Notes: generated by a model not told the origin, from the letters alone. A DNA stretch of 64,000 nt from an uncultured SAR86 cluster bacterium (GCA_902628375.1 CACOMS010000002.1:21403-85402); one strand, 5' to 3'; shown: positions 25,467 to 34,806, counted from the first letter of the stretch. Translations and numbers: made by a program.

Positions 25467-26765
25467 CTAGGCTAGGAAGATAAATTTTGACAGAAACACC
25501 AGAGTTAAAAACCAAGCCCCAGAAGAAATCTCTTTGAAACCGCTCGTGGCCATTTTCAAGGCTACATATGCAATAAAGCCTAGGGCTATACCGTTAGCTA
25601 TAGAGAACGTTAAAGGAATCATAACAATTATGATCAAGGCAGGTAGAAGCTCTGTTGAATCTGACCAATTTAATCTATCCATTCCGCCAAGCATTAGTAT
25701 GGCGACATAAATAAGGGCTCCAGCAGTAGCATAGGCTGGAACTATTGCAGCAAGAGGGGAAAAGAAGAGTGCAATCAGGAATAATAGCCCAACAGTTATA
25801 GCAGTTAATCCCGTTCTTCCTCCGGCTTCAACTCCTGCAGAGCTCTCAACGTAACTTGTCACGGGCGAGCACCCAAAAACAGTACCTATAACACTTGAAG
25901 TGCTATCAGCCTTCAATGCCCCATCAAGCCCTTCTGCATTTCCAGATTCATCAATTAAATTTGCTCTATTTGCTACGCCCAATAGAGTACCAGCTGTGTC
26001 AAATAAATTAACAAACAGAAAAGACATGATAATGCTAATCATCGCCAGATCTAAAGCGCCCATGATATCTAGTTTCATGAAAGTTGGAGCAATCTCGGGA
26101 GGCATGGAAATTAAACCATTCAATTGAATTAGTCCTAAAAATACACCAATAAAAGTTACTGTCATCACTCCAATAATGATCGCTCCAGTAACTTTACGCA
26201 CTGCAAGCATAGAAATTAATAGAAATCCCAAAGCGGCAAGAAGCGTTTCAGTTTGAGAAAAATCTCCAAGACTTAGGAAGGTTGCATCATTTGAGATAAT
26301 AATTCCTCCATTTCTCAAGCCAATAAAGCCTATAAAAAGCCCCACTCCTGCTCCCATAGCAACTCTTAAGTTTAGAGGGATACTATCTAGCATCCATCGT
26401 CTTAAGGGGGTTACGCTCATAATTACAAAAAGAACTCCAGCTAAAAATACTGCCCCCAGGGCTATTTCCCAGGAATATCCCATTTCACCAACAACTGTGT
26501 ATGTAAAGAATGCATTAAGCCCCATTCCAGGAGCTAGACCTACAGGCCAATTAGCATAGAGCCCCATTGCAAAACAAGCTATGGCGGCTGCTAGGCAAGT
26601 TCCTACAAAGCTCGCACCAGGATCCATGCCACTTGCTGCCATCATTTGTGGGTTTACAAAAATTATATAAGCCATTGTGATGAAAGTAGTTAAACCTGCC
26701 ATTAGCTCTTTACTAACAGTGGTCCCGTGAGACTTCAACTGGAAATAATCTTCTATGAATTTCAT
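25467..26765 (-). CDS. NCS2 purine permease (AzgA-like, adenine/guanine/hypoxanthine)
   Basis: A 432-residue membrane transporter. MKFIEDYFQLKSHGTTVSKE is the family N-terminus, so I take the ATG at 26765 rather than the in-frame ATG six codons upstream. TTFITMAYIIFVNPQMM, GLAPGMGLNAFFTYTVV, SIIMSFLFVNLFDTAGTLLG and SSVIGTVFGCSPVTSYVESS are characteristic AzgA/GhxP motifs of the NCS2 fold with about 13 spans. It would import purine bases by proton symport. The leader on this strand (26780-26865) can form alternative hairpins. Confidence 0.92.
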   Translation of the reverse strand: MKFIEDYFQLKSHGTTVSKELMAGLTTFITMAYIIFVNPQMMAASGMDPGASFVGTCLAAAIACFAMGLYANWPVGLAPGMGLNAFFTYTVVGEMGYSWEIALGAVFLAGVLFVIMSVTPLRRWMLDSIPLNLRVAMGAGVGLFIGFIGLRNGGIIISNDATFLSLGDFSQTETLLAALGFLLISMLAVRKVTGAIIIGVMTVTFIGVFLGLIQLNGLISMPPEIAPTFMKLDIMGALDLAMISIIMSFLFVNLFDTAGTLLGVANRANLIDESGNAEGLDGALKADSTSSVIGTVFGCSPVTSYVESSAGVEAGGRTGLTAITVGLLFLIALFFSPLAAIVPAYATAGALIYVAILMLGGMDRLNWSDSTELLPALIIIVMIPLTFSIANGIALGFIAYVALKMATSGFKEISSGAWFLTLVFLSKFIFLA

Positions 26766-26811
26766 GCTTATAAGGTTAATCATACAGATTAGAAATGCAA
26801 TAAAAAAAGAG

Positions 26812-26863
26812 TTGCACCAAGGTATTTAACAAATAAAAAAGATGCACTCTTTAGGTGCAAAAT
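26812..26863 (-). promoter_or_regulatory. Possible attenuator in the purine permease leader
   Basis: On the minus strand, TTGCACC (26854-26860) can pair with GGTGCAA (26812-26818), which is followed by CTCTTTTTTT; alternatively AAAGAGTGCA pairs with TGCAACTCTTT, and TGCAC with GTGCA followed by TCTTTTTT. These overlapping, mutually exclusive stems with T-tracts, 50-100 bases upstream of the permease start, resemble transcription attenuation. I see no clear purine riboswitch aptamer. Confidence 0.35.
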
Positions 26864-26956
26864 TTAGAAAAATTCATTGTAATTAAGGCATAGAATTTGT
26901 TACTGGTTCTGTTAAGATTCTAATCTTTAATTTAAACAATCCTAAAGGTACAAAGA

Positions 26957-29284
26957 ATGAAAAAATTCGACTCAAAAGGAAAGCTTTTTCTTAGCACAAT
27001 AGCACTATTTGTAAGTGTAAATTTGGTCTCAGAATCACTTATAGAAGAGGTTGTTGTAACTGCTGAAAAGCGAGCAGCAAGTTTGCAAGATGTTTCTAAG
27101 TCAGTTACTGCCCTAACTGAAGAAGAACTTGAAACGAAAAATATTGTTGATTTTGTAGGCCTTAGCGCAATTGCACCAGGGGTGACAGTAGCTAAAAATG
27201 AAGGATATAAGACTGTTATTTCTATCAGAGGGGTAGGGGATGAAACAAATCAAAATGCTATAGCCGCTCCTTCTGTTGCCTTGCATATGGATGGAATCTT
27301 TGTTGCCTCTAAATTCTCACTTCGAACCGATTTTATTGACCTTGAAAGAATAGAAGTTCTTAGAGGTCCTCAAGGTACATTATTTGGTCAGAACTCCACC
27401 GGAGGGACCATTAATGTTATTAGTAAGAAACCAACCTTAGACGAAGTATCAGGAAAAGTAGATCTTACTTTAGGAGACTATGGACTTACTAAAACTAGAG
27501 GTGCAGTTAATTTACCTCTTTCTGATACTGTCGCAACAAGAATGTCCTTTGTTATAACAGATAGAGATGGATTTACTGACAATATAGTGACAGGACAAGA
27601 TCTAGATGACGCTAATCATGTTAGTTTTAGATCTGATTGGATTCTAGAACTTTCTGATTCGGCAAGCTTACGAGTTTTTGGCCAGTATTTCGATGCAGAT
27701 AATAATGGTGCCGCAATGAAAGGACTCGATGATGCTACTTCAGATCCTAGAAAATTAGCACAAGACTCTAGATCAGAATATGAGCTTTCATCTGAAATAA
27801 TTGGAGCAATATTAGACGTAGAGTTAGGTTTTGCGGGCTTAAAGATTCTTGCAAGTAAACAAGAAGATGACATCTATGTAATGCGAGATAATGATCGCCA
27901 TAATTTAGGTGATGTTCATGCTTCTGGTCCATTAGCAGGCATTCCTTATATTCCGGCTGAATATAGACCTGAGACCTCGGTAGTAGACACAACAACTTTT
28001 GAAGTTAATTTAATTTCTAATGAACCTTTAAATGGAAAGATAGACTGGATATTAGGGGCTTTATATTTTGATCACGAAATAGCTAACTCTATTTATGAAG
28101 TTAAAGACGTAAACAATATTAAGCAAGTTGATCAAATCGACGGAGTCTATACTCCATACGTTCACGATCCAGTTTGTGCTACGGATCCATTTGCGGGAGT
28201 TTGCTTTGCAGCTTATGACGCCGAATTAGGTTTTGTATCAGAAGCTTACCCCACAAGAGAGTCTAAATCTTTATATGGCCAAGCAACTTATAACGTAAGA
28301 GACGACATGCGCTTCATATTTGGCCTTAGATATACGGAGGATTCTTTTTCAAGTGATGTAACAAACTTCTTTGGTTTGCAAACTTATTTAATTGAGGACG
28401 AGATAGATGAAACAACTGGAAGGATAGCGATCGAGAGAGACATAGACGAAGACACTATGATTTATGCTTCTTACACAAAAGGCTTTAAACCAGGAGGAAG
28501 TAATCTTACTTTTGGATATCCTGAAGACGATGAAGGGTTTGGCGCCCAACCAGCTCCACAGTTAATCTTTCCTCTATTTGAAAGTGAAATTATTGACGCC
28601 TATGAATTTGGTATAAAAACAGATCTTCTAGAAGGAAGAATGAGAGCAAATATCTCAGCCTTCTCTTATGATTATGAGAACCTTCAGTTTCAGTCAACAG
28701 ATCCAGATATTTACAGAGGAGGTGTAGCAAACATCCCTGAGTCAGAAATGAGCGGACTTGAGCTAGAATTAATAGGAGTGCTTTCGGACTCTCTAACCAT
28801 GGACTTAAGAGTTGCTTTTTTAGACACAGAAATAACAGCTGACTACGAAGCCTTAGACAATATCAAGGCAGAACGTTATTTCTTCGGAGAAGAACCTCTT
28901 AGATATGCCCTTAGAGAAAACATAAAAGGCAATCAGTTAGCGAAGAGTCCAGAATTCACAGCCAACCTAGGCTTGCAATATGTTACTGAACTAGAGTCTG
29001 GTAGAACACTTAGATCAACCGCAGAGCTAATACACAGAGGAGACTTCCAACAACGAGTATTCAATAGTCCATTCGTTGATAAAGTAGATGAATATACTGT
29101 ATTAAACTTCACGGCCAGCTTAGACCTTAATGATGATAATTGGGGACTAGACTTAATGTTACTTAATGCAACTGATGAAGACGGTATGAACTCAGCTATG
29201 ACAGATGTATTTGGAGTAGCAGGAACAGGTATAGAGCTAATTCCTCCAAGACAAGTCATGGGTCGAGTTAGTTACGAATTCTAA
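26957..29284 (+). CDS. TonB-dependent receptor
   Basis: A 775-residue outer-membrane receptor. After a signal segment (LFLSTIALFVSVNLVSES) a TonB-box-like stretch IEEVVVTAEKRA leads to the plug domain (about 40-160, with PGVTVAKNEGYKT, IRGVGDETNQNA, LERIEVLRGPQGTLFGQNST and TGGTINVISKKP) and then a beta-barrel ending GRVSYEF. The aromatic final residue is standard for barrel insertion. Plug-type family ('xxxVLRGPQGTLYG') is typical of marine sugar, vitamin or siderophore receptors; substrate unknown. Confidence 0.93.
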   Translation: MKKFDSKGKLFLSTIALFVSVNLVSESLIEEVVVTAEKRAASLQDVSKSVTALTEEELETKNIVDFVGLSAIAPGVTVAKNEGYKTVISIRGVGDETNQNAIAAPSVALHMDGIFVASKFSLRTDFIDLERIEVLRGPQGTLFGQNSTGGTINVISKKPTLDEVSGKVDLTLGDYGLTKTRGAVNLPLSDTVATRMSFVITDRDGFTDNIVTGQDLDDANHVSFRSDWILELSDSASLRVFGQYFDADNNGAAMKGLDDATSDPRKLAQDSRSEYELSSEIIGAILDVELGFAGLKILASKQEDDIYVMRDNDRHNLGDVHASGPLAGIPYIPAEYRPETSVVDTTTFEVNLISNEPLNGKIDWILGALYFDHEIANSIYEVKDVNNIKQVDQIDGVYTPYVHDPVCATDPFAGVCFAAYDAELGFVSEAYPTRESKSLYGQATYNVRDDMRFIFGLRYTEDSFSSDVTNFFGLQTYLIEDEIDETTGRIAIERDIDEDTMIYASYTKGFKPGGSNLTFGYPEDDEGFGAQPAPQLIFPLFESEIIDAYEFGIKTDLLEGRMRANISAFSYDYENLQFQSTDPDIYRGGVANIPESEMSGLELELIGVLSDSLTMDLRVAFLDTEITADYEALDNIKAERYFFGEEPLRYALRENIKGNQLAKSPEFTANLGLQYVTELESGRTLRSTAELIHRGDFQQRVFNSPFVDKVDEYTVLNFTASLDLNDDNWGLDLMLLNATDEDGMNSAMTDVFGVAGTGIELIPPRQVMGRVSYEF

Positions 29285-29354
29285 AGCTAGTTTAGAATAA
29301 AAGGCGATTTGAACTGTGCTATCATCAAGCACAGTTTAATCGTAATTAAATTCC

Positions 29355-29927
29355 ATGGAAAAGCTCTACATTAAATCAGAAGAATTAATAGAAGATTCAT
29401 TCCAGCTAGCCTGGAGAATTTACGAGAGTGGTTATAGGCCTAATCATATTATAGGTGTTTGGAGGGGCGGCACTCCCATAGGAATAGCAGTTCAAGAGCT
29501 ACTGGAAGTCTTAGGGGTTCAATCAGATCATATTGCTATCAGAACGTCTTCCTATTCTGGAATGGGACAACAAAATAAAGAAGTCAAAGTTTATGGCCTA
29601 AACTACATGATAGAAAAACTTAAAGCAGAAGATTCTTTATTAATAGTAGATGATGTTTATGATACAGGCCTCTCTATACAGCAAATAATCACTGATTTAA
29701 AGGAAGCACTAAAAGACGATTCACCAGATATAAAGGTTGCAACGCCTTACTTCAAACCAAAAAATAACAAAACAGAGTCTAATCCTGATTATTACTTACA
29801 TGAAACGGACCAATGGCTGGTATTTCCTCATGAATTAGAAGGCTTAACCAAGGAAGAAATCAAAACCAATAAACCAGAGCTTAAAAAGCTCATTAGTAAG
29901 ATAACTCCTTTATTAAAAAACAAATAA
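29355..29927 (+). CDS. Purine phosphoribosyltransferase-like protein
   Basis: A 190-residue type I phosphoribosyltransferase. The PRPP-binding motif LLIVDDVYDTGLS (about 95-107) has the two Asp residues, and VWRGGTPIGI near 35 is the PPi loop region. The WLVFPHELEG segment is typical of the xanthine/hypoxanthine/guanine branch (HptA/XprT-like). It would salvage a purine base with PRPP, and it lies near a purine permease at 25467, although another gene and strand separate them. Confidence 0.85.
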   Translation: MEKLYIKSEELIEDSFQLAWRIYESGYRPNHIIGVWRGGTPIGIAVQELLEVLGVQSDHIAIRTSSYSGMGQQNKEVKVYGLNYMIEKLKAEDSLLIVDDVYDTGLSIQQIITDLKEALKDDSPDIKVATPYFKPKNNKTESNPDYYLHETDQWLVFPHELEGLTKEEIKTNKPELKKLISKITPLLKNK

Positions 29928-29938
29928 CAGATATAACT

Positions 29939-30385
29939 ATGAAAACTAAGATACCCCCACCAATAGTAACTCTTGTCAGTGCATTAGTAATTTTCTTTTC
30001 AAGAGAATTGTTCCCAAACTATGTTTTTGAGTATCAAAGCATGTTGAGCATAGCGATTTTTATCTCTGGGCTTATGATATTGTTAAGTGCTGTTTCTTTA
30101 TTCAAGGAAAAAGAAACAACCGTAAACCCAATGAGTCCTGAAAAAGCTTCTAGCCTTGTTGTAGATGGAGTTTTTAAGTACACAAGGAATCCAATGTATC
30201 TAGGCATGTCAGTAGTGCTTCTCTCTATCTCAATTCAATTTAACCTTATAGGAGGCCTATTAATAATTTCTTTATTTGTGGCATACATAACAGTTTTTCA
30301 AATAATTCCCGAAGAAGAGGCCATGGAAGAAAACTTTGGAGAAGAATACCTTTCTTTCAAAAGAAGCACTAGGCGTTGGATTTAA
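29939..30385 (+). CDS. Isoprenylcysteine carboxyl methyltransferase-like membrane protein
   Basis: A 148-residue protein with four membrane segments. GVFKYTRNPMYLGMSVVLLS (about 77-96) is the R-N-P-x-Y-L-G motif of the ICMT/PEMT family and EEEAMEENFGEEYLSFKRST is the matching C-terminal SAM-binding part. It probably methylates a lipid-like or protein substrate; function in bacteria is not established. ATG 12 bases after the preceding stop. Confidence 0.85.
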   Translation: MKTKIPPPIVTLVSALVIFFSRELFPNYVFEYQSMLSIAIFISGLMILLSAVSLFKEKETTVNPMSPEKASSLVVDGVFKYTRNPMYLGMSVVLLSISIQFNLIGGLLIISLFVAYITVFQIIPEEEAMEENFGEEYLSFKRSTRRWI

Positions 30386-30457
30386 TATGAAAAATTACCT
30401 TCTAAGCCTTATTAGTAGGACTCTTATGGTATAAATCATCTTATATAGGAGAAAAAT

Positions 30458-30826
30458 ATGTCTGATAGAGAACAAATAGAAGCAGGAGTTCAGCTTTACT
30501 TTGATAGCATGTATGAGTCGAGTGCAGATAAAGTAAAAGAAGCTTTTCATGAAAATGCAATGATTACAGGATATTTACATGGAAGTTTAGGCGAAATGAC
30601 AGTTAATGATTTTGCTGACTTTGTGACTGCACAACAGCCATCTCCAAAAGAAAAAGGAGAAGAGGTTCTTCTCGAAATAGTATCTTGTGAGATTGCTGGT
30701 CAAACAGCTTGTGTTATGGTCAGAGATGGCTATCTGGGTATGACTTTTTTAGATACATTGTCTTTTCTTAAGGTAGACGGACGATGGAAAATCTATAATA
30801 AGTTGTACCATGTAGAAAAAGATTAA
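30458..30826 (+). CDS. NTF2-like protein, lumazine-binding type (Lumazine_bd_2)
   Basis: A 122-residue soluble protein. The sequence EQIEAGVQLYFDSMYESS, AFHENAMITGYLHGSLGEMT and LGMTFLDTLSFLKVDGRWKI match the NTF2-like Lumazine_bd_2 pattern (helix, curved sheet, ending DGRWKIYNKLYH). No enzyme activity is established for this family. RBS AGGAGAAA. First of a run of three or four small proteins of related fold. Confidence 0.8.
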   Translation: MSDREQIEAGVQLYFDSMYESSADKVKEAFHENAMITGYLHGSLGEMTVNDFADFVTAQQPSPKEKGEEVLLEIVSCEIAGQTACVMVRDGYLGMTFLDTLSFLKVDGRWKIYNKLYHVEKD

Positions 30827-30844
30827 CTAAAAAGGAGAAAAATT

Positions 30845-31240
30845 ATGTTTAGTCATGTAATGGTAGGTGCTAACGATATAGAAGCATCAAAGAAATTTTA
30901 CGATGAAGTTTTAGGGGTTTTGGGATGCGAGCCAGGCGTCTTGTCAGTAAACCCAACAGGACACAAGCGATACATGTATTTTGTAGATGGAATCATGTTT
31001 TTAATTTCAGAACCCATAGATGATCAAGATGCTAGTCATGGAAATGGTAGCACCATTGGTTTTAGTGCCAATGATCCAGAGATGGCCGATGCTTGGCATG
31101 AAGCAGGAATTAATAGCGGAGGGACTACTTGTGAAGATCCTCCTGGACCAAGAGAGGGAATGGGAATGAAGTTTTATTTAGCATACTTGAGAGACCCTTC
31201 AGGAAATAAACTGTGTGCTATTCACAATATGAATTCATAA
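30845..31240 (+). CDS. Glyoxalase/bleomycin-resistance (VOC) family protein
   Basis: A 131-residue VOC protein. VMVGANDIEASKKFYDEVLG at the N-terminus (the beta-alpha-beta start with a metal-binding His before it, FSHVMV) and FYLAYLRDPSGNKLCAI at the C-terminus (the usual metal/Glu region) are typical. VOC members include glyoxalases, dioxygenases and resistance proteins; the substrate is unknown. RBS AAAGGAGAAA. Confidence 0.85.
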   Translation: MFSHVMVGANDIEASKKFYDEVLGVLGCEPGVLSVNPTGHKRYMYFVDGIMFLISEPIDDQDASHGNGSTIGFSANDPEMADAWHEAGINSGGTTCEDPPGPREGMGMKFYLAYLRDPSGNKLCAIHNMNS

Positions 31241-31253
31241 AAAGGACAAAAAA

Positions 31254-31745
31254 ATGAACAGAAATATATTATCAATCACTTTTGTCTGCTTGGTCTTCTT
31301 GGCCTCTTGCTCTTCGCAAAATCAAAACAAACAAAGTGAAGCTAACATAGAAATAGTGGATAAATTCTTTGCAACTGTACTGACAGAGCCAGAAAAAACG
31401 AAGGACCTAATCCATGAAGATTTTAAGTTTGAATTTATGGGCATTTCTTCTTTATCTGGAGTAATTTATAACAAAGAAGAATATTTTGATGTATGGCTAG
31501 GGGAGGTAATCCCTCAAGTTTTACCTACAGGAATAGAGTTAACTATAGTCGGTAAAATAGCAGATGATGAAGGTGTTGTTTTTCAAGTTGAGGGAGAGGC
31601 AGAAGGTATTAACGGCGAATACAACAACAGATATGCCATGGTTTTCAAGATTAAAGATAACAAAATAATTTCCTTTGAAGAATACACTAGTGATTTACTT
31701 GTAGAGACAAGACTATATAAAAAAGAAGTAGTAGATCAAAAATAA
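31254..31745 (+). CDS. NTF2/SnoaL-like lipoprotein
   Basis: A 163-residue protein with a lipoprotein signal (FVCLVFLASCSSQNQN, lipobox LASC), so exported and lipidated. The mature part begins with a helix NIEIVDKFFATVLTEPEKTK and alternates strands ending MVFKIKDNKIISFEEYTSD, an SnoaL/NTF2-like ketosteroid-isomerase-type fold. RBS AAAGGACA. Role unknown. Follows two other small globular genes, likely one operon. Confidence 0.78.
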   Translation: MNRNILSITFVCLVFLASCSSQNQNKQSEANIEIVDKFFATVLTEPEKTKDLIHEDFKFEFMGISSLSGVIYNKEEYFDVWLGEVIPQVLPTGIELTIVGKIADDEGVVFQVEGEAEGINGEYNNRYAMVFKIKDNKIISFEEYTSDLLVETRLYKKEVVDQK

Positions 31746-31751
31746 TTTAGG

Positions 31752-32723
31752 ATGAGCAAGGCCTACCCAATAGCCATAGCAGTTAGCTTAATTTATCTGG
31801 TGCTCTATGTAATCCTAGGGGTTACAGGGGTTCTTTTTTATTTAGAGACTGATGCTGAGCCCATCGGCTCTATATCAGGCTGGTGCGAAAGGGTGACAGC
31901 AGGTATTTTTAGGGAAAATGCAAATGCACTTAGTAATCTAGGTTTTATGATCGCTGGATTATTAATGTTTAAAAAATTAACCAACGATGAAGCCACGAAT
32001 AGTTCTAAGAATAACTTCACAAGTTTAAACAAACTAAGCGTTCTTTATGCAGGAGCTGCTATTTATTTAGGGCCTGGTTCTATGCTTATGCACGGTACCC
32101 ATACAGAGTGGGGTGGTTGGGCAGACAATTTAAGCATGGTCATGTATATCCTTTTTCCCTGGCTATATAACCTAAAAGAAATGGGAAGGTGGAGCTCCAA
32201 TAAATTTCTTCAAGTATATTTCTCTATAGTAATTGTTTATGCAGTGGCCAGGTGGTTTTTAGGAGGAAGATTAGGAATAGGGTTGGACTTATTTGGTTTG
32301 TCTATAGGTCTTTGGGTTATTTCAGAGACTCTTTATAGATTCTGGTCTCCGATGTTTAGGTGGGCATCTGGTTTAATAGGTTTTGTTGTTGCAGCGGTTT
32401 TTGGCATTACACCGATGGAAATATTTTCAGATCTTGAAACTTTTTGGTGGGTAATCTTGTTTTGGATACCTGCAATATTTGCTTCTGAAAAACCTAGAGT
32501 GGAAAGAACCTATACTCCTTGGTTTTTTATGGGCATGGCGTCTTATATGATTGCCTTTGCTATTTGGCTTCAAGGTCAACCTAACAACCCTTCAATTTTT
32601 ACTGAACAAATGTGCAATCCAGATTCTTTAATACAACCACATGCAATATGGCACCTATTAACGGCATATGCTACGTGGTGTTTCTTTATGTTCTTTAGAA
32701 CAGAGAAGCAGATAAGTCAGTAG
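31752..32723 (+). CDS. Ceramidase-like (CREST) membrane protein
   Basis: A 323-residue protein with about seven membrane segments. WCERVTAGIFRENANALSNLG (near 37-57), GPGSMLMHGTHTEWGGWADNL (with H...H...D) and QPHAIWHLLTAY (with H and H near the end) match the zinc-ligand pattern of alkaline ceramidases and the wider CREST family. A hydrolase acting on amide or ester bonds of lipids in the membrane is plausible. The glucose-6-phosphate isomerase gene follows after 8 bases. Confidence 0.8.
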   Translation: MSKAYPIAIAVSLIYLVLYVILGVTGVLFYLETDAEPIGSISGWCERVTAGIFRENANALSNLGFMIAGLLMFKKLTNDEATNSSKNNFTSLNKLSVLYAGAAIYLGPGSMLMHGTHTEWGGWADNLSMVMYILFPWLYNLKEMGRWSSNKFLQVYFSIVIVYAVARWFLGGRLGIGLDLFGLSIGLWVISETLYRFWSPMFRWASGLIGFVVAAVFGITPMEIFSDLETFWWVILFWIPAIFASEKPRVERTYTPWFFMGMASYMIAFAIWLQGQPNNPSIFTEQMCNPDSLIQPHAIWHLLTAYATWCFFMFFRTEKQISQ

Positions 32724-32731
32724 GAGTTTTT

Positions 32732-34081
32732 TTGAGATCCTTTAAAGAACTTATTTCTTCCAGTATTCCTACTGAGGATAACGTTATACAGAGCAAGGAA
32801 TCAATCGGACCAGTTCTTTTTGACCTTTCTTCCCAGAAGATACCTGAGTCCTTTTATCAGAATTGCATGTCTTTTTATGAAAAAAACCTTACAAATAAAT
32901 TTAGAGATATTTATGAAGGGAAAGAAGTAAATCTTAGTGAGAATAAATCAGTAAGCCACTTCGAATATAGGAAACCCATCGAGGACCGTAACCAAGAATA
33001 CTTAAGGCATCAGAATGAGATGCTAGAGAAATCTAAATCTCTAAAGAAGGATATAGATGGGCCTATAGTCTTTTTTGGGATAGGTGGGTCACAATTAGCA
33101 CCCTCCTTTTTGCACGAATCCTTGATGACCCACTTGGAGCATGAAGTTATTTTTATTACCGGAAGTGATTCTGACGAATTTAATGAAAAACTTAGAGGGA
33201 AAGACCTATCTGAGTGTTTATTTATAGTTGTTTCAAAATCATTTTCAACGATAGAAACATTAGATGCATACAAAAAAGTAACCAATTTAAATTATTTGGA
33301 AAGGACTTATGCGATAACAGCATCTCCCTTAGAGGCAAAAAAAATAGGCATTCCAGAAAAGAATATTCTGGAATTTAATCCCAATACAGGGGGAAGGTTT
33401 TCTGTTTGGTCTCCTGTTAATTTTTTAATGCCACTACTTCTAGGCGAAGATTCCTACACTTCATTCTTAGAAGGAGGAAATTTGGTAGATAAGGAAATTC
33501 TAGAAAGAAAAGAAGAAAGTATTATTTTGGCTCTTTCTATCCAAGATATTTTTTATAACAATGTCTTGGGTGCTCAAACAAACTTGATTCTAAATTACGA
33601 CTGGAAGCTTAGATCTTTTTCTAAATATGCCCAACAAATAGAAATGGAATCAAATGGTAAAAGAGTAGACCTTAATGGAAATAAGATTGAACACCAATCT
33701 AACGCTATTGTGTGGGGAGGGTATGGGCCAGAGTCGCAGCATTCTTTTTTTCAGCAGATTTATCAAGGAACAAAAAACTATAATATTTATATCATTGCTT
33801 CAATAAAGGATAAAAATAAGCTCAATTTTTCGCAATACCTAGGTCAAGCAAAATCTTTGGAAGAGGGCACCTCTGAAAATATTGAATCTTTTAAGGAAAG
33901 TGAAAGTAAAGCATTTACTAAAATAGAACTAGATGACATTACACCTAGGTCTCTAGGTGTATTGATGGCCTCATGGGAGAACAAAACTATTTTAAATAGT
34001 CTTTTTTGGAATATTAATGCGTTTGACCAATGGGGAGTTGAGCTTGGCAAAGAAAACACAAAAAATTTTACAACTAATTAG
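32732..34081 (+). CDS. pgi: Glucose-6-phosphate isomerase
   Basis: A 449-residue isomerase from TTG 32732, preceded by AGGAG. VFFGIGGSQLAP (about 112-123) is the phosphate-binding SIS element, TGGRFSVWSPVNFLMP holds the signature Glu region, and ESQHSFFQQIYQGTK has the ring-opening His. The length is about 100 residues shorter than enterobacterial Pgi (about 549) and closer to the Bacillus-type enzyme. No signs of truncation. Confidence 0.92.
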   Translation: MRSFKELISSSIPTEDNVIQSKESIGPVLFDLSSQKIPESFYQNCMSFYEKNLTNKFRDIYEGKEVNLSENKSVSHFEYRKPIEDRNQEYLRHQNEMLEKSKSLKKDIDGPIVFFGIGGSQLAPSFLHESLMTHLEHEVIFITGSDSDEFNEKLRGKDLSECLFIVVSKSFSTIETLDAYKKVTNLNYLERTYAITASPLEAKKIGIPEKNILEFNPNTGGRFSVWSPVNFLMPLLLGEDSYTSFLEGGNLVDKEILERKEESIILALSIQDIFYNNVLGAQTNLILNYDWKLRSFSKYAQQIEMESNGKRVDLNGNKIEHQSNAIVWGGYGPESQHSFFQQIYQGTKNYNIYIIASIKDKNKLNFSQYLGQAKSLEEGTSENIESFKESESKAFTKIELDDITPRSLGVLMASWENKTILNSLFWNINAFDQWGVELGKENTKNFTTN

Positions 34082-34090
34082 GTTGTAAAA

Positions 34091-34108
34091 AAGGGCCTTT
34101 CGGCCCTT
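34091..34108. terminator. Bidirectional intrinsic terminator
   Basis: AAGGGCC-TTTC-GGCCCTT, followed by CTTAATTT on the plus strand and by TTTTTT on the minus strand. It lies between the convergent pgi gene and the secreted protein gene, and serves both. Confidence 0.9.
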
Positions 34109-34121
34109 CTTAATTTAATAT

Positions 34122-34724
34122 CTACTTAGGACCTGATTCAGGCTGATAATCATAATAACCCTCTAAAGGGATCATTAAATGAACATAAGGTGTTCCAGCA
34201 AACATTACGTAAGGAGCGCCCGTTGTATAGTCAGTTGATTGCCCATCTAATGATGATGGATCTTTAGGCATAAGCATAATGTGGGCCCCAGATTCTATAA
34301 AGTGTTTATGGCCAGCATCCTTCTGAGCATCGGTATAAGGAATAAAATTATCTACTCCCAGGTCTCCATGTATCATCCAGATCCATCCATCTGCTTCAAG
34401 TTGAGGGACTTCATTTGCCTTGTAGGCATCTGCCCATGCTATAGCATTCTTATCTGAACAAGCTGCTACACTTGAATGTGGGTCTTTAAAGCCTCTTTCG
34501 GGCATAGGCATGAAAGGTTCGCACCTCCATCCATTGGTTCCTTCTCTTATAACCTTCCCAGATGCACCTATAACAGTTGCATGATCTCCTATGAATGAAG
34601 GAGCCGCACTTGTATAAGCCCAGATTTGCCACCTTTCAGAGGCATGTGATCCATAAGGCTCTGCAGAAGAGACGGAAAGAGAAACTAAAAGTGTAAAGAT
34701 AGTTGTTAATGTAATTTTTAGCAT
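34122..34724 (-). CDS. Exported hypothetical protein, conserved type
   Basis: A 200-residue secreted protein (signal ILTTIFTLLVSLSVSSAEP region, cleavage near SSA). The mature protein contains APSFIGDHATVIGASGKV, GWRCEPFMPMPERGFKDPHS, ACSDKNAIAWADAYKA, then GVDNFIPYTDAQ and SGAHIMLMPKDPSSL; the His, Cys and aromatic clusters suggest an enzyme or a small-molecule-binding domain. I know the pattern as a conserved hypothetical of proteobacteria and planctomycetes but cannot name a function. It is single and leftward. Confidence 0.72.
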   Translation of the reverse strand: MLKITLTTIFTLLVSLSVSSAEPYGSHASERWQIWAYTSAAPSFIGDHATVIGASGKVIREGTNGWRCEPFMPMPERGFKDPHSSVAACSDKNAIAWADAYKANEVPQLEADGWIWMIHGDLGVDNFIPYTDAQKDAGHKHFIESGAHIMLMPKDPSSLDGQSTDYTTGAPYVMFAGTPYVHLMIPLEGYYDYQPESGPK

Positions 34725-34806
34725 ATTTTCTCCTAAAAAATATTTAAAGAATTAATCTATATGATTAAGAACAAGATGTAAAATATCTGTCGTAAGGAGT
34801 TAGAAA

